The notes beneath the pieces were generated by a model. It searched no databases. It worked only from the letters and a program-made list of their open reading frames with translations, and was not told where the DNA came from. Made by a program: the position numbers and the translations under genes. A DNA stretch of 64,000 nt from Muntiacus reevesi. Taxonomy: Eukaryota > Chordata > Mammalia > Artiodactyla > Cervidae. This document shows, in pieces, positions 44,386-56,399 of the stretch; position 1 is the stretch's first letter; every line of letters starts with the position of its first letter. The DNA lies in the NCBI RefSeq assembly GCF_963930625.1, contig NC_089249.1, positions 121,118,480 to 121,182,479 of the forward strand, in the 5' to 3' direction.

Positions 44386-46121
44386 CTGATGGATGAAACA
44401 GAACACTTTACATGTCACTTTAATTGGAAGAATAAGCATGCCCCAAATGTTCAGTTCTGTATCCATCCTTTCCCTACTCCCTCCTTGTTCTGGGTGCAGA
44501 CCTGGAATGTGAGGATCCACGGTTTCCTCAGCCAGCTGGCAGGCCTGCATCCCTGGCCCACCTCACTTGCGCAAACAAACATACCTACAGAGGCTCTGCT
44601 TGTGTTTACACTGCCCCATCTGGCAAACTTGTTCTGAGGGGCTCTGCTTCACAAGGTAGGATGCAGCAGCAAAGAAAATTGCAGAAAGCGTGGCCTCTCT
44701 TCTGGAGCCTTTTATTTCAACGTGGCATGTGAAGTCTTGCCAGATTTGGATGACTTCTGCCCTAAAATGAGTAACCCCAGCATGGGATGGCTATGGGAAT
44801 GTAAAGGTTTAGCGTAAAACTTGGCATAAAGCAGGCATTTGATCAATGCAGACCATTCTTCTTCTGATGCTGTCACCACTGCTTGTTTTATTATTTTACC
44901 ACAGGCTTTCTGCCAGCATCCCTATCTAGCCAGCTCACCCTGATTCAGAGAATGGGGAGAATGAAGTCCATTTCTTCCTTTGTGTTAAACTTTGTGAGTG
45001 CTGGTTACTGACCACAGTAACTACTATTGTGGTCATCTACCGCATCATCATCTACTGCAGTGAAATACTCTCAACAACAGGCTGAAAATCTCAATGTTCT
45101 GCTAATCATCGGTTGGGTCTCCCAATTTAGCATTCTGAAACAAGAAGCTGGCCTTTCAAAGTTCCACAAAATGGTTGTCTCTGGATAGTCTGTGATTGTG
45201 TCAAAATATAGAAATTCTAGCTAGAACCAAAGTTAATAAAATTGTGTGACACATGCAGCTCTATGACAAATGGCGACCAATAGTCCAATACTGTTTTATT
45301 CTCTCTAATATACTGTTTCTCTGCAAAGGCCAAGAAATTAAAGAACAGTTTTATTCTCCCCTTCCAGCCTGTGCAGGGTAATTATGTATTATTAATAATG
45401 CAGCAGCACAAATGATATTAAATGAACTACATTTGTTAATGCAGATCTTATCTAACTGCTTTTTCCATCAGTGGACTGTTTCTCATCAGGGGGTACTAAT
45501 TAGCTGTAATATGTAGAAAGATGGGACAGAAATCCAATCAGATAAATGGGATCTATTTGGAGAGATCCAGGAAGGAGGAAGAAAGGCATTCATGATTCTG
45601 TGAGAATTATTACAAGTAGAAAAGATGAAAATTTCTGCTGTTTCAACTTCATTTACATTTTGTGGCCACAGAAGTTAAAATGCAGTACTGCTGAGTTGCC
45701 CAGGCTGCAAAGACCTGCACATAATTTTATTTATCGTGACTGTAACAGTGTTGTCTTTTGCAGTAATAAAAGTGCATATGGCTCTATAAAAATCCCAAAT
45801 GGTTTACATGGCCCTTGCAAACATTAAACCTAATGTATTAGGGTAAAAACTGATGTTCTCCAGCTTTCCCTTAATAATGTGGGCTGACTTGCAGGAAGCA
45901 CTCAGGCTCTAATTTTTTTTTTTTTTTTTAAGTAAAGGATCACCTGAAGTTCTCAGATAGTATATGCTTGATAAACCCCAGGCTGCCCATAAACATACAT
46001 GCCAGATTCTCACCCTTCATAAATCTCCTGGGAAAGTCCCTATGTTGAAGAGTTGATAAGTCAGATCCTTTTTAATTTCCCATCAACTAAGTTGGATGGA
46101 CAGGTGGCCTTATTCCAAACT
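44386..46121. other. Largely single-copy stretch, candidate conserved block 44890-45840
   Basis: A small MIR 3' end is probable at 44790-44870. From about 44890 to 45840 I see no repeat. The sequence is AT-rich and dense in ATTA/TAAT words, for example around 45380-45440. A 7-bp inverted repeat (GACCACA...TGTGGTC, 45009-45033) contains two RUNX-type words. A T17 run lies at 45913-45929. Regulatory function is inferred only. Confidence 0.35.
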
Positions 46122-46231
46122 TAAAGCAATCCTACTTGCTCACCCAAGCCAGGTCTACCTCACCAGTGTCAGGATGTAAAGCAACCCTACTTGCTCACCT
46201 GACCCAGGTCTCTCTCTCCAGTGTCGGGATG
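46122..46231. repeat. 55-bp tandem duplication
   Basis: Units 46122-46176 and 46177-46231 are both 55 bp, begin TAAAGCAA and end GGATG. By my count 47 of 55 positions agree (about 85%), so the duplication is old. Confidence 0.9.
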
Positions 46232-46449
46232 CATCAGTGATCTATTTACAAATGAAATGCCTTAGTAACCTGACAACACATTCATCACTGTTCTTGGGGG
46301 ACTATGGTCTCTTGAGGCTACCTTGAATGAGCTGGCAGAGACTCAGAGGAAGGACAGATACTCTCATTTGAAAACAGATGTAAAGTGAATTATTTCATTT
46401 CACTTAGCTCAATTCCTCAAATGTAGAGAAGGGCTTGCCACACACTACT

Positions 46450-46450
<1 letters not shown>

Positions 46451-46481
<31 letters not shown>
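46451..46481. repeat. Poly(A) tract, A31
   Basis: 31 uninterrupted A. No SINE or LINE body precedes it. A 6-bp GCTTGC flanks it at 46433-46438 and 46482-46487, which is too short to prove an insertion. Confidence 0.95.
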
Positions 46482-46484
<3 letters not shown>

Positions 46485-48839
46485 TGCTAAGATTAGGCGG
46501 AACACTGAAGCTAATTTTTAGGAAAAGCCCTGTTCTTGCCTGCCTATTTGGAGCCAGTGATACCTGTTTGATCCTTTCTAACTCCTGAGCCAGTAGGCAC
46601 TGCAGTATTGACTTGCTTGTGTTAGAATATCATATTTCTGGGAACAACCATCTCACTAGGAAAGCATCCTGGTCCAAACCACAGTTTATGCCTGAAACTC
46701 TTAGGACAGTAGCATTACACTTAAGCCTTGGAAGATTTGCGTTTATGAGTCCTCAATGCTTCTCAATTGAAAACATTCATTTTCTCAGTTCTTGGTGGTT
46801 CTACAAAACAGCCTGGCAATGTTTTGAAGCATTTGAGCTCATACTTTAACTGCCTTTAAAAGGTGATGTCATCATTAATTAGAACAGGATTGGGATGGGC
46901 ACAAAAGATTTTACTAGTTGAGACCCCACTGATCACTGGAACAGAGTGATATGTGGCCTGGTCAGATAGAATGAGACCCAGTGTCTCAGCCATCTGCAAA
47001 TATTCAACACCTTCTTGGCAAAATAATCACAAAAATGCAGGAGACATCATTATAATATAAAATCATCCAGGCATCAAGGGAAATATATTTGTATACCTCA
47101 TGACAACAGTTGAGTGGAAGCTCAGGAGTACTATTTACATTTATATATACTTATATCATGTAATTAAAGCCAACAGATAAACACATCAATATGTTAAAAC
47201 AGATGTAAAAATATATAGATAGACATATTGCACTGAAACCTTGATATTGCATCCAAATGAAATCCTGTATTCCAAATATGCCCCGTAGGAGTTTTGCTCA
47301 AGGCTATGCTTAGGTATACTCAAAAATTCCCGATAGCGAGTCACCGGGGAAAACATGTTCTTTTACAGATAATTGCTACTGGCAGCCAGAGACCTAGAGA
47401 ATTTGATGTGCAGTAATGTGACCTGACTATGTATTAAACTTTTTTGAAGGACATGTGTAAAGTAATTTTTATGTCTCTCACACATCTTGTTTTTTTTTTT
47501 CCCCACTAGCAAGCACATTTTTTTTTGTAACAACTTGCCTGTTTTTAATATATCATTCAGGTTTTATATTAATAGTTTAATCATGCAAAATATGGTACTA
47601 TTTTCCTCATAAGAAAAAAAAGCAGTCTGGAGACAAGGAAAACTCCCATCTGAGTTGTAAGGAATATGTAAACAAAGCAAAGTTATATTATTTATTGGTA
47701 ATGAACTTCATTTAAAAAGTGAGAAGTAATAGTTGCTGTTCGTAAACAAGGGAAATTAGAGATGAACTGATTTCTTGAAGGTTGGGAAGCATCTCTGCTG
47801 CTATTTAAGGCAATAATCATTGCCTTAGCTTTTCATTAAATCTAGGGACGTTTAGGAGATGGTTCCTGAGGTATTTTAAATATATTGCTTCAGAAGCTAT
47901 AATTAATAACTGGAAAAAATTATAAATTGGCAAGGACACACATGTGCAATGATACAATTCAATGAACAAGTATCATCGCTACTAATTACTTTGGTTCTAT
48001 TTTTTCTGCGTTATTATGCTGTCCTCATTTTATTGTTCAATATTAATATGTAAACCTTAATTAAGCATAATGTCAGAAGGTTCCAGGAATATTGCTGAAG
48101 ATTTCACAAGGTAGTTCAAAAGCTTGTTTGGAAAGAATCCTTGGATCAACTAGAGAGTGTAATCTGTAAATAATGTGCTTTTGTGTTGAGAGGTACATGA
48201 ATTATTATGGGCTAACATTGAAAATTAGCTTTTAAGATAAAAAATCCAGAAAGGAAAAAATGAGCTCAAACCAGCATGTAGTACAAAAATCAGGTGTGGG
48301 AACAGGCTGCAAAAGCGGGGAATGTCACATCAGTTTCGTTAATGACAGGCGGCGGTTCGTAGATTTACATGCTTGTATTCTGATGCCAGGAAGATGAACA
48401 TCCAAAATGACAACTTATCAGGAAAATGATATATTTCTAGTTTCCATTAAGATCATTAAAAGCCACATTCCTTCTTCAGATATGCAAATGGGTTCTCTAT
48501 AGAAATCCATGAACAAGAGTAAAATTTGCCCTGTGTTCATGAAAAGTTGCAAAGAAAGTACTTTCAGAAAATGCTAGATACTTGATGGATTATGTAGGTC
48601 ACACCTTTGTACCCTTGTATCTTGTGTTTTAGTTATTTTAGGTCAGTTGGTATCAATGCAAAGAAAAATAAGGTGAAACTAAGGCACATAGTTTTGTCAC
48701 TTATTAATACCTGGTAAAAAATGTGGTGGGATAAAATCAAGATGAAAGCAAAACTTAGAGAGATAGTCCCTCAATTTCAAGGTGGCCTTTGAAGTGTAGC
48801 AGATATAACCAGGATGGAATTATCATCATGAAGTATCTT
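46482..48839. other. Repeat-free AT-rich block, candidate regulatory sequence
   Basis: More than 2.3 kb with no recognisable transposon. It is AT-rich with many homeodomain (TAATTA, ATTA) words yet keeps isolated CpG groups: near 47327-47347 (CCCGATAGCGAGTCACCGGGG) and 48336-48360 (GTTTCGTTAATGACAGG and GCGGCGGTTCG). CpGs preserved within old AT-rich DNA suggest constraint, but no alignment is possible here. Confidence 0.35.
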
Positions 48840-49110
48840 TATCATAGCAATGAGAGTGCAGTACAGAGTCCAAAGTCAGGCTTAGCAGCCAGCATGCCTG
48901 TGTTGGTTAATCTTTTCTTCATGGTCATTATCTGTGTGACCTTGTATAAATTAACCACTCCATGCCTCAGTTTCCCCATCTGTAACATGAGCATAAATTT
49001 TGTTTCTGCTTCAAAGAATTCTTGTCGATATTATATGAGATCTCATATGTAAAGCATTTACTAGCACCTGGTAATATATTAAGTCCTTAATAAATGCCCA
49101 CTATTAGTAT
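48840..49110 (+). mobile_element. MIR SINE
   Basis: TGTGTGACCTTGTATAAATTAACC, ATGCCTCAGTTTCCCCATCTG, TATATGAGATCTCATATGTAAAGC and TCCTTAATAAATGCCC give a forward MIR. Confidence 0.85.
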
Positions 49111-49349
49111 TTTTCAAATCCTGGAGAATATCTTATGGGACCTCACAAATCTGTGATTTGTGCCAATGGGGTTTCCTCACCCAGCAGTGAAGCCATTGTG
49201 TTCCTTTCGGTTAAACTTTGTTACAAAAATCACTCTCAAAGAACATAAAACAGGATGAAAATGTAATCTATACCACACTCCTTGCTTCCTTTTAACACTT
49301 AAAACTTGGTCTGTTAAAGTTCTATAAATGAGTTTGACTTTTCCAGTTT

Positions 49350-49450
49350 TTTTTTCATTAGGAGTATATTCTCCTCAAGGGCAGGAAGGACACTATTTTA
49401 TAAGTTCTTATACACACTGGGAGCACCTCATAAATGTTAAACTCATTTCA
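49350..49450 (+). mobile_element. L2 3' end fragment
   Basis: CTCCTCAAGGGCAGGAAGGACAC followed by CTCATAAATGTTAAAC fits the L2 3' end. Confidence 0.6.
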
Positions 49451-52204
49451 AAACAGACTGAGCTTGTTGGATAAATAGGCAGTGCATGAAGGAATAAAAC
49501 AAAATATTTGATTAAGAAAAAGCCAGTGTATAAAAATGGAAAGCAGCCTTCTTTACAGAGGCTAAGTTCATTAAAAATAATATGTCTAAATTTTACAAAA
49601 GTTTCCATGTCATGTCTTGAAGAGAAACTAAAGAATACCCTTCAGTTTTGGTGTTTTAAAATTTCTTTCCATAGTGTCAGAAAAACAAAAACCTCAAGTG
49701 TCTTTCCTTAACCAAGTTCTAGAAGAGCAATACCCAATAGAAACAGAATAGGGACCATGTAATTTTAAGTCTCTATTTGCTGCATTGAAAAATGTAATTA
49801 ATTTTAACAAGCACATTCTATTTAACCCAACAGAATCAAATATTTTCATTTCACATGCAATCAAATGTAAAAAAAAAAAATAAATCAGTGAGATAGTTCA
49901 CATCCATCTCTTTCCATACATAGACTTCACAATCTGGCGTGAATTTTGCGATTACAGCACAACTCAGCTTGAACCAGCTACATTTCAAATGCTTCCTAGC
50001 TTCACGTGGCAAGTGGCTACCAGACTGTATGACACAATCCTATAACAAGAGATGTGGGCTCTACTTTGAGAAAGTATCCTGAGTGGCAGGATGGTGCTTG
50101 TTGGCTTCGATATGAGTTCTTCTTCAAGTCTCTCCTTAAAAAGAGATTTTTACCAGGACCTTTGGCTTTCAGTGTCATTGCTGTTGGACACATCACTGTT
50201 TCTGTCTGCTAATTTTCCTTTTAAGTGTGTACAGAGTACTCCAGTGCCTTTTGACGTCTTGCAGCCAGGTTTGTTCTCTTAGAACAAATGGAAATCGGCT
50301 TTGGAATTCACATGTCTGAAGCAAACTCGTCTCGACAGCTGCTGGGGCAGATTCAAGCAGACACAAGGTGAGACAAAGCCACCTGGGGTCTTTTTTTGAA
50401 TCCTAGGAGGGGGAATAAGGAGGAGGAGGAATTCCTTCTTACAGTGCCAGATGAGACAAACAGGTGGCCCGGGAAAGGAACAAATAAAGGATGAAGGGAA
50501 GAGCAGCAGGTTAAGGCCTCAGGCAGAGCAAATACAAGATTCAGCTGCTGCAGGTTCAAGCCTGAGGCAGGATAATAGAGCTAGCTGTGGCAGAAAGGAA
50601 ATCAGACCTGTCAACAGTGTGGCTCATCCATGAACATGTATGGATGCAAGAGAATAGGAGTGTGATCTCCAGCGTCACAGGTCAGCCTCACCGGCCACAG
50701 AAGCTGCACCGCCTCACAGAGAAGCCCTGGACCCCTCCAGGACCCATCAGATGACACCTACAAACATGATGTTGTGATGGACTGACAGAGTTTTCTGTGG
50801 TTTAAATATTTCTCTTCTCACTTTGCACACCAAAGGGATATAGGCAGCCGACCCCCAAAGGAAGCAAATGCACCGTAACTGGAAAAAATATGAAGAGAAA
50901 TAAAAATGTTTCTAAAAATATTTCTCTGCAAGGGGCCCTACATATCAATGAGGAAAAACCAATAACCTCACTCTTCCACACAAATAAATCATCACAGAGC
51001 CAGCCCCAATGCCTTCTGAAATGAAACCTGACACTAAAAAATACAAATCTGTAAGAAAAAAAAAGGAAATATGTGCAAAACCTACTATAGTTCAGGGAGA
51101 AAAGCACGTTTTTCTTTTTCTTCCAGTACTTAACATCTTCCACATCCGTACATACTCTAGGGATATTGAGACATAAACTGCAAAGATTCTTGCATCTAGC
51201 TACCTTTTGGTGACGAAAAAGCCCCAGTGTGAACAGCTCACAAGTGGTAAGGCTTTGCCTTCCCCCAGGAAATCCAACATTGTGGGCTTTGAAATGCCCT
51301 CACCAAGTTTCAAGGCCAAACAGTTCTTCAAAAGTCCAGAGATAAAAGTATACTTGGCATAATATTTAGAGAAAGCACTTAATTTCATAAGTAAAGAGGG
51401 AGTGGTATTGAATTTTGGAATGACTCCAAAAATCTTTCATGGAATTAGTTATATTTTCACTGGTATTTCTTAAAAAAAAAAAAAAAAAAAAAAGGCTAAC
51501 TAGCTGACTCCCGTACCCTCCGCTCTGTGCCTCTGTCCCTTTTTTTCTGAGTCCTTACCTTGTAAGAGTGGCCTCTGAGGAGGTGCTTCAATTTAACTCC
51601 TTATCCCAAGAAGAGGATTTCAGTCTTAGGAGCCTTCCTATAGCTACTGACAACTGCAAACACAGCCTAGCAGGAGGAGGGGCCTCTATCTTTCCACTGC
51701 AGGAACTGGATGGGCGGTGGGTCACCTTTGCTCAGAGGCCAATCAGAGCAGAAGGGAGAAGGCTGGGGTGGAAAGCCCTTGGTCAGTGCCCCCAGTGAGG
51801 TGGGGGGGCAAGAAATTACTGACATCCATACTCCTCATGTTGGCGTCTGCTACTCACCAGCCTGCTTTGTTTTCTAAACTCTTCTTTCTTAGGGTCATGA
51901 CGGTGTCTGTCTCTCATACTCTTTCCTTGAAACCCTAATAACTTAGAACCAGCTGGTATCTTTAGGATCAATCTTTCCATTTTTTAAGTAAGAAAATTGA
52001 GGTCCAGTGGAAGCACTTCAACTGGTATAAAATCACCACACCATTATTATCACAAACAGGGACCAGATCATAGAAACTGGTGTTTCCCCTGACCCCTCAT
52101 AGCACATAGACAGGCTTCCAAGTGTCGAAACTTTCATTTGTGGGAGTTATGTCGGAAAGAAAGAAGGAGATTAGATAGAAGCTAGAAAGACCCTAGGAAG
52201 ACAG
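49451..52204. other. Single-copy stretch
   Basis: A-runs at about 49869-49880 and 51472-51493. 51580-51800 is GC-richer and contains CCAATCAG (CCAAT box). A minus-strand donor word (CAAG/GTAAGG) is at 51552-51561. Frames 50451-50633, 50802-51143 and 51568-51798 show no family motif. No gene is called. Confidence 0.35.
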
Positions 52205-52866
52205 AGAATGGCCTGCAAAGATACGCACACCCTAATCTTAGGAACCTGTGACTATGTTACCTTATGTGGCAAGTTAGCTACTGTTAGTTGCTCAGTTGTG
52301 TCTGACTCTTTGCAACCGTATGGACCATAGCCTGCCAGGCTCCTCTGTCCATGCAGTTCTCCAGGCAACAATACTGGCATGGGTAGCCATTCTCTTCAGG
52401 GGATCTTCCCGACCCAGGGATCAAACTTGAGAATCCTGCACTGCAGGTGGATTCTTCACCATCTGAGCCAGCCCCTTAATGTGGCAAAGGGCTTGCAAAT
52501 ATGAATGAGATGAAGGACCTTGAGATGAAATTATCCCAGATTATATAGGAGGACTCAGTCTGATCATGTAAAGCATGGCAAACAGAACATTTCCAGACTG
52601 TACAGAACCATAGAAAAGGCAGCATGTGGGAGAGATGTGACTTTGCTGGCTTTGAAGATGGAGGAATGAATCAGCCTCTAGAAGATGGAAAAGGTAAGGA
52701 GAGAAATTTTCCCCTAGAGCCTCGAGAAAGGACACAGCCTGCTCACATCTTGATTTTAGCCCAGAGACCTGGGTCTGATTTCCGTTTTACAGGCTGTAAG
52801 ATAATTGATGTGTATTGTTTTGAACCACCACATCTATGGTATTACAGTAACAACAGAAAATGCATG
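52205..52866 (+). mobile_element. MaLR LTR (MLT1-like), interrupted by a SINE
   Basis: GCACACCCTAATCTTAGGAACC, CAAAGGGCTTGCAAATATG, TTGCTGGCTTTGAAGATGGAGG, CCCCTAGAGCCTCGAGAAAGG and GTATTGTTTTGAACCACC follow a forward MLT1-type LTR. A Bov-tA splits it at 52273-52478. The 123-codon frame 52624-52995 is LTR sequence, not a gene. Confidence 0.8.
52273..52478 (-). mobile_element. Bov-tA SINE inside the LTR
   Basis: Reverse copy: GTTAGTTGCTCAGTTGTGTC tail, AATACTGGCATGGGTAGCC body and head ending ATCTGAGCCAGCCCC. The perfect TSD ATGTGGCAA is at 52264-52272 and 52479-52487. Confidence 0.93.
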
Positions 52867-53314
52867 CAGACCTTCTCAGAGCAAATGTCCTCTTTGCTCA
52901 GCATCCTTGTTTCAGCAGCTCTAGCTTTTGACCATCTAGCCAGATCAGTGCTGATTTATGCTGGGGTAACGGGTGGGAGCTGGCAGACCTGTTGAAGGAT
53001 GAAGGATGGATGAAGCAAACAAAGATGGTAACTGCAGGAAAACCTACCACTCCTGAGGCTGGTTGAATGCAGGGAAGGAAGGGGTTAGAGTTATCAGAAA
53101 CTAGAAGTTTGGAAGACAGGCACCGGGCAGGTGAGAGTCAAATCTTGGAGGACAGGGAGTTATCCTGAGCCATGAGGCAGCTGGTCCTGGGGGCTCCCAG
53201 ACTGGAGCCTGGGAGAAGCTGTGGGGTGGTGGGGCCCTGCTAGGGTGACACTGATGGGAAGAGCAAGCAGGGGAAGAAGGAGTCCTTCTCTGCCCTCCTC
53301 TGCCAGTCTCTCTG

Positions 53315-53503
53315 TTGGGCTGCTCAGGCTGCCATAGAGCAAGTGGAAAGCCTTACAAGAGGAGTTTGTTTCCTCACAGTTCTGGTGGCTGGAAGGACAG
53401 GTCAAGGTGTTGGCAGATTTGGCTTCTCCTGAGGCCTCTTTCCTTGGATTGCAGTTGACCGCCTTCTCCCTGAATCCTCATGGGGCTTTCCCTCTGGGCA
53501 TCT
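53315..53503 (-). mobile_element. MaLR LTR fragment
   Basis: GCTGCTCAGGCTGCCATAG, TTCCTCACAGTTCTGGTGGC, TCCTGAGGCCTCTTTCC and TCCTCATGGGGCTTTCCC follow a reversed MaLR LTR, cut off where a SINE begins. Confidence 0.7.
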
Positions 53504-53628
53504 TGCTGGAGTGGGGTGCCATTTCCTACTCCAGAGAATCTTCCTGATCCAGGGATTGAGCCCAGGTCTCTAGTGTCGCCTGCATTGGCAGGTCAGATTC
53601 TTTACCATTGTGCTACCTAGGAAGCCTC
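53504..53628 (-). mobile_element. Bov-tA SINE fragment, tail missing
   Basis: Only the body end and head remain: TGGAGTGGGGTGCCATTTCC, ATCCAGGGATTGAGCCC and GCTACCTAGGAAGCC. The BovB-like tail is absent. Confidence 0.85.
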
Positions 53629-53639
53629 TGAAAAAGGCT

Positions 53640-54560
53640 CTAAGTGACCCTAGACCTTAGAATCCCACAGGGAATAAACAACAGCTATCAGTCTAGGACC
53701 TGGGACTCCTTTTCCCAAGGTCATCACTACTGCTTTTATGTGACCTAAGGATTGAAGGGCAGAACACAAGCCAATCTGGGGAGGCAGCACCAAAGTGTTC
53801 TTGTCTTAGAGATCTGATGAACAAAAGGCATTTTCAAAAGTACTTAATACAACACGAAGGAATCAACCTCCCTTGGTTAATTTATTCCAAGCAAAGAGAA
53901 AATCTCAGCACTCTGTTAGTGTTGTAATCTTTTAAGTCAGTTTGCCTTTCTTGAACTGGAGCTAATTTGTACAGTTTGGATTGTCCTGCAAGTTCTCTTT
54001 GTCATCAGCGACTTAAAAATATTGCTACTGGGCAAAAGAAATCAATGATCTCTACATTGCAGGCTGAGTAATTACATAATAATGATTTGCATTAATGAAA
54101 AGACAAGTTGGTCCAGATACAGATGTGCCAGTGACCACAGTTCCCCGCAACATCTAAGCGGAATGCTGAGGTCGGAGAAATTTCAGCGTCAGTTGAGAGA
54201 CAAAATGACTGGTTAAAAAAGTCTTTCCTAATCAACATCACTTAATCGCTCTTTAATGACTGACTCATCATTTTCCTCCAAGTAAAAGTAAATTTAAATT
54301 TTAAAATAAAGCAAATTTTACTTATATCTGTGGTGCAGAAGCAGATGTTTCTCTGACATGTGCCCACAAGCTGTTGGCTGTGACCTTGCAGGGTAAAGCA
54401 GTTTTGAAAATTAGCTTTTGTCTCCCAATCTGGGGGAAAACAACGCTGCAGTGAAGATTTAATAAAAAGTCATAGCTTCTCACAGAAGCTTATTTCAGCA
54501 AAGTAAACTATTAATTAAAATAACAAATGTCAGCTGTTTCAGAGGCTGACAGTTAACACA
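53640..54560. promoter_or_regulatory. Candidate conserved non-coding element with POU/homeodomain motifs
   Basis: About 900 bp without recognisable repeats. It contains the octamer ATTTGCAT joined to TTAATGA (54085-54098), a POU-class arrangement, several TAATTA/ATTA words, and a CpG cluster in AT-rich surroundings (54145-54195: CCCCGCAACATC, AAGCGGAATG, GTCGGAG, CAGCGTCAG). Enhancer function is an inference from motif content. Confidence 0.35.
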
Positions 54561-55811
54561 AGGCAGCATTTGCTTACCTTGACGTTCAGGATACATGGGA
54601 CACTGGCAGGATCTATAATTCATTCTAGCTATGGCTCTCTCCTGCCCTAATATAGTGATAACAGAGTGATAAATTAGCTGCTCTTCAGCAGTTTCGTTTA
54701 GCAGGAGTACTTGGGGATTTGAGGAAAACCCACCTAGAGAGGGTCTTTTGGCAGGCTGAAGGAATACATGCTCGAACAGCTTGAGGAAAGGTTTCATGGA
54801 ATTCCTGGAAAACTTGAGTACCAAGAAAAACAGGTGGGAAAAATGTAAAAGTAGGTGAGAGAAAGAATAAGAGACATGGCATGCCAGAGCAGTGCTTTAC
54901 AATCTGCTTTCTGCCGAAGTGGAGAAGAAATTATTAAGCAGAGGAAAGACCACATCACCCCCAAGAGACCAGGACCAAGAGAGGTTAGGGGGAAAGCAAC
55001 AAGGGTCAGATTTCAGAGACAGAGGGGGACGGAGGAGGCAGAGAGCAAGGAAATTCACAAACCGTACCCACTGTCTCTAAGGTCAATGATTTGAAAGAAG
55101 TTTTGGAGAACATGAGGAGCAGTATAACATCTGGGGAGACTGGCTCAGAGCTATTCTTCTAACATGATGACATAGGTGAGAATAATAAGTATAAAAACTA
55201 TATTGACTCTATGAGTCGTATTGATGGGGAAGTCTATTTTAGTGTCTTTCTATTAAGACAGTTCAGTGATATATCTATCATAACATCAAGGAGGGAAGAA
55301 AAGCTCTTGGAGTTAGGGCACCCTGAAAAATATGCATAATAAAAGCCCAAAGAGGTGAGATGTGGAAGAGGAAAGTTGACTTAGGAGAAATGTCTGGATA
55401 AAGCAGAGAAGCAGGGTGGTGAGTGTGGTGTGGGTATGTCAGGTGGTGTTGAAGGAAAAGCACTTTACCATCAAGATAGATCCACTTAAGGAAATATAAA
55501 CCCATTCTGTGGGTTCTGTGACAAACAAAAATAGTTCTGTGACATCTTTCAGTATTATAGAAGTCAGAACAAAAGCATGCATCCTACATTTCAGGTGTTC
55601 CATGCTTCTTTTCAAAACAGTAGAAAAGAAAAAAAAAAAATAGGAACCAATTAAATTAGGAGCTGGCTACATGAGGTAAGCAGTTATTCATTTTCTCTTT
55701 AACAAAACCCATAATGGTCCAGTGAGGGTTCCCTGCCGCCCCCGCCCCAGATTTCTGAGACTATTTTTATTATGTTTTTACAGTATCAGCATCTACATTT
55801 TAAAACTTACT
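54561..55811. other. Single-copy stretch
   Basis: No repeat, exon or RNA gene recognised. A-run at about 55629-55641. Frames 54495-54824 and 54855-55094 carry no family motif. Confidence 0.4.
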
Positions 55812-55824
55812 TATTGTCATTTCT
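55812..55824. repeat. Left TSD of dimeric Bov-tA
   Basis: TATTGTCATTTCT, matched by TATTGTGATTTCT at 56159-56171 (12 of 13). Confidence 0.8.
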
Positions 55825-56158
55825 GGGACTTCCCTGGTAACTCAACTGGTAAAGAATCTGTCTGCAATGGAAGAGACCCTGTTTCAATTCCTGAGTCAGG
55901 AAGATCCCTTGGAGAAGGGATAGGCTACCCACTCCAGTATTCTTGGATTTCCTTGGTGGCTCAGACAGTAAAGAATCTGCCTGCAATGCTGGAGACCTGG
56001 GTTCGATCCCTGGGTTGAGAAGATGCCCTGGAGGAGGGAGGGCCTGGCAACACGCTCCAGTATTCATGCCTGGAGAATCCCATGGACAGAGGAGCCTGCT
56101 GGCCTACAGTCAATGAGGTCTCAAAGAGTCAGACACAAGTGAGTGATTAAGCACAGCA
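55825..56158 (+). mobile_element. Dimeric Bov-tA SINE (two tRNA-like heads, one tail)
   Basis: The first head (GGGACTTCCCTGGTAACTCAA) runs to ACCCACTCCAGTATTCTTG. A second complete unit then begins at once (GATTTCCTTGGTGGCTCAG) and continues through GCCTGGAGAATCCCATGGAC to the BovB-like tail. One TSD brackets the whole, so it integrated as a unit. Confidence 0.9.
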
Positions 56159-56399
56159 TATTGTGATTTCTACTGGAGTCAAAGCTTAGTGCGTTATTAA
56201 GCATGATACAGTTCACTGGACTAAACAGAGCAACCCTTATGCACCATACCTGTTCCCCATCATTCTTTCCTTATTGTTGGCTTGGGACTTCAGCTAAGAT
56301 ACAGGTTATAGGTGAAAGGTGTTTAGCATTCATAAAAATGAAGAACATCAGAGGCATATAAACAAGTCTTTCGGTTATGTGGGCTTCAATAAAGCTAAA

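Noticed and set aside
52624..52995. 123-codon open frame, plus strand
   Set aside because: It is MLT1-like LTR sequence read through.
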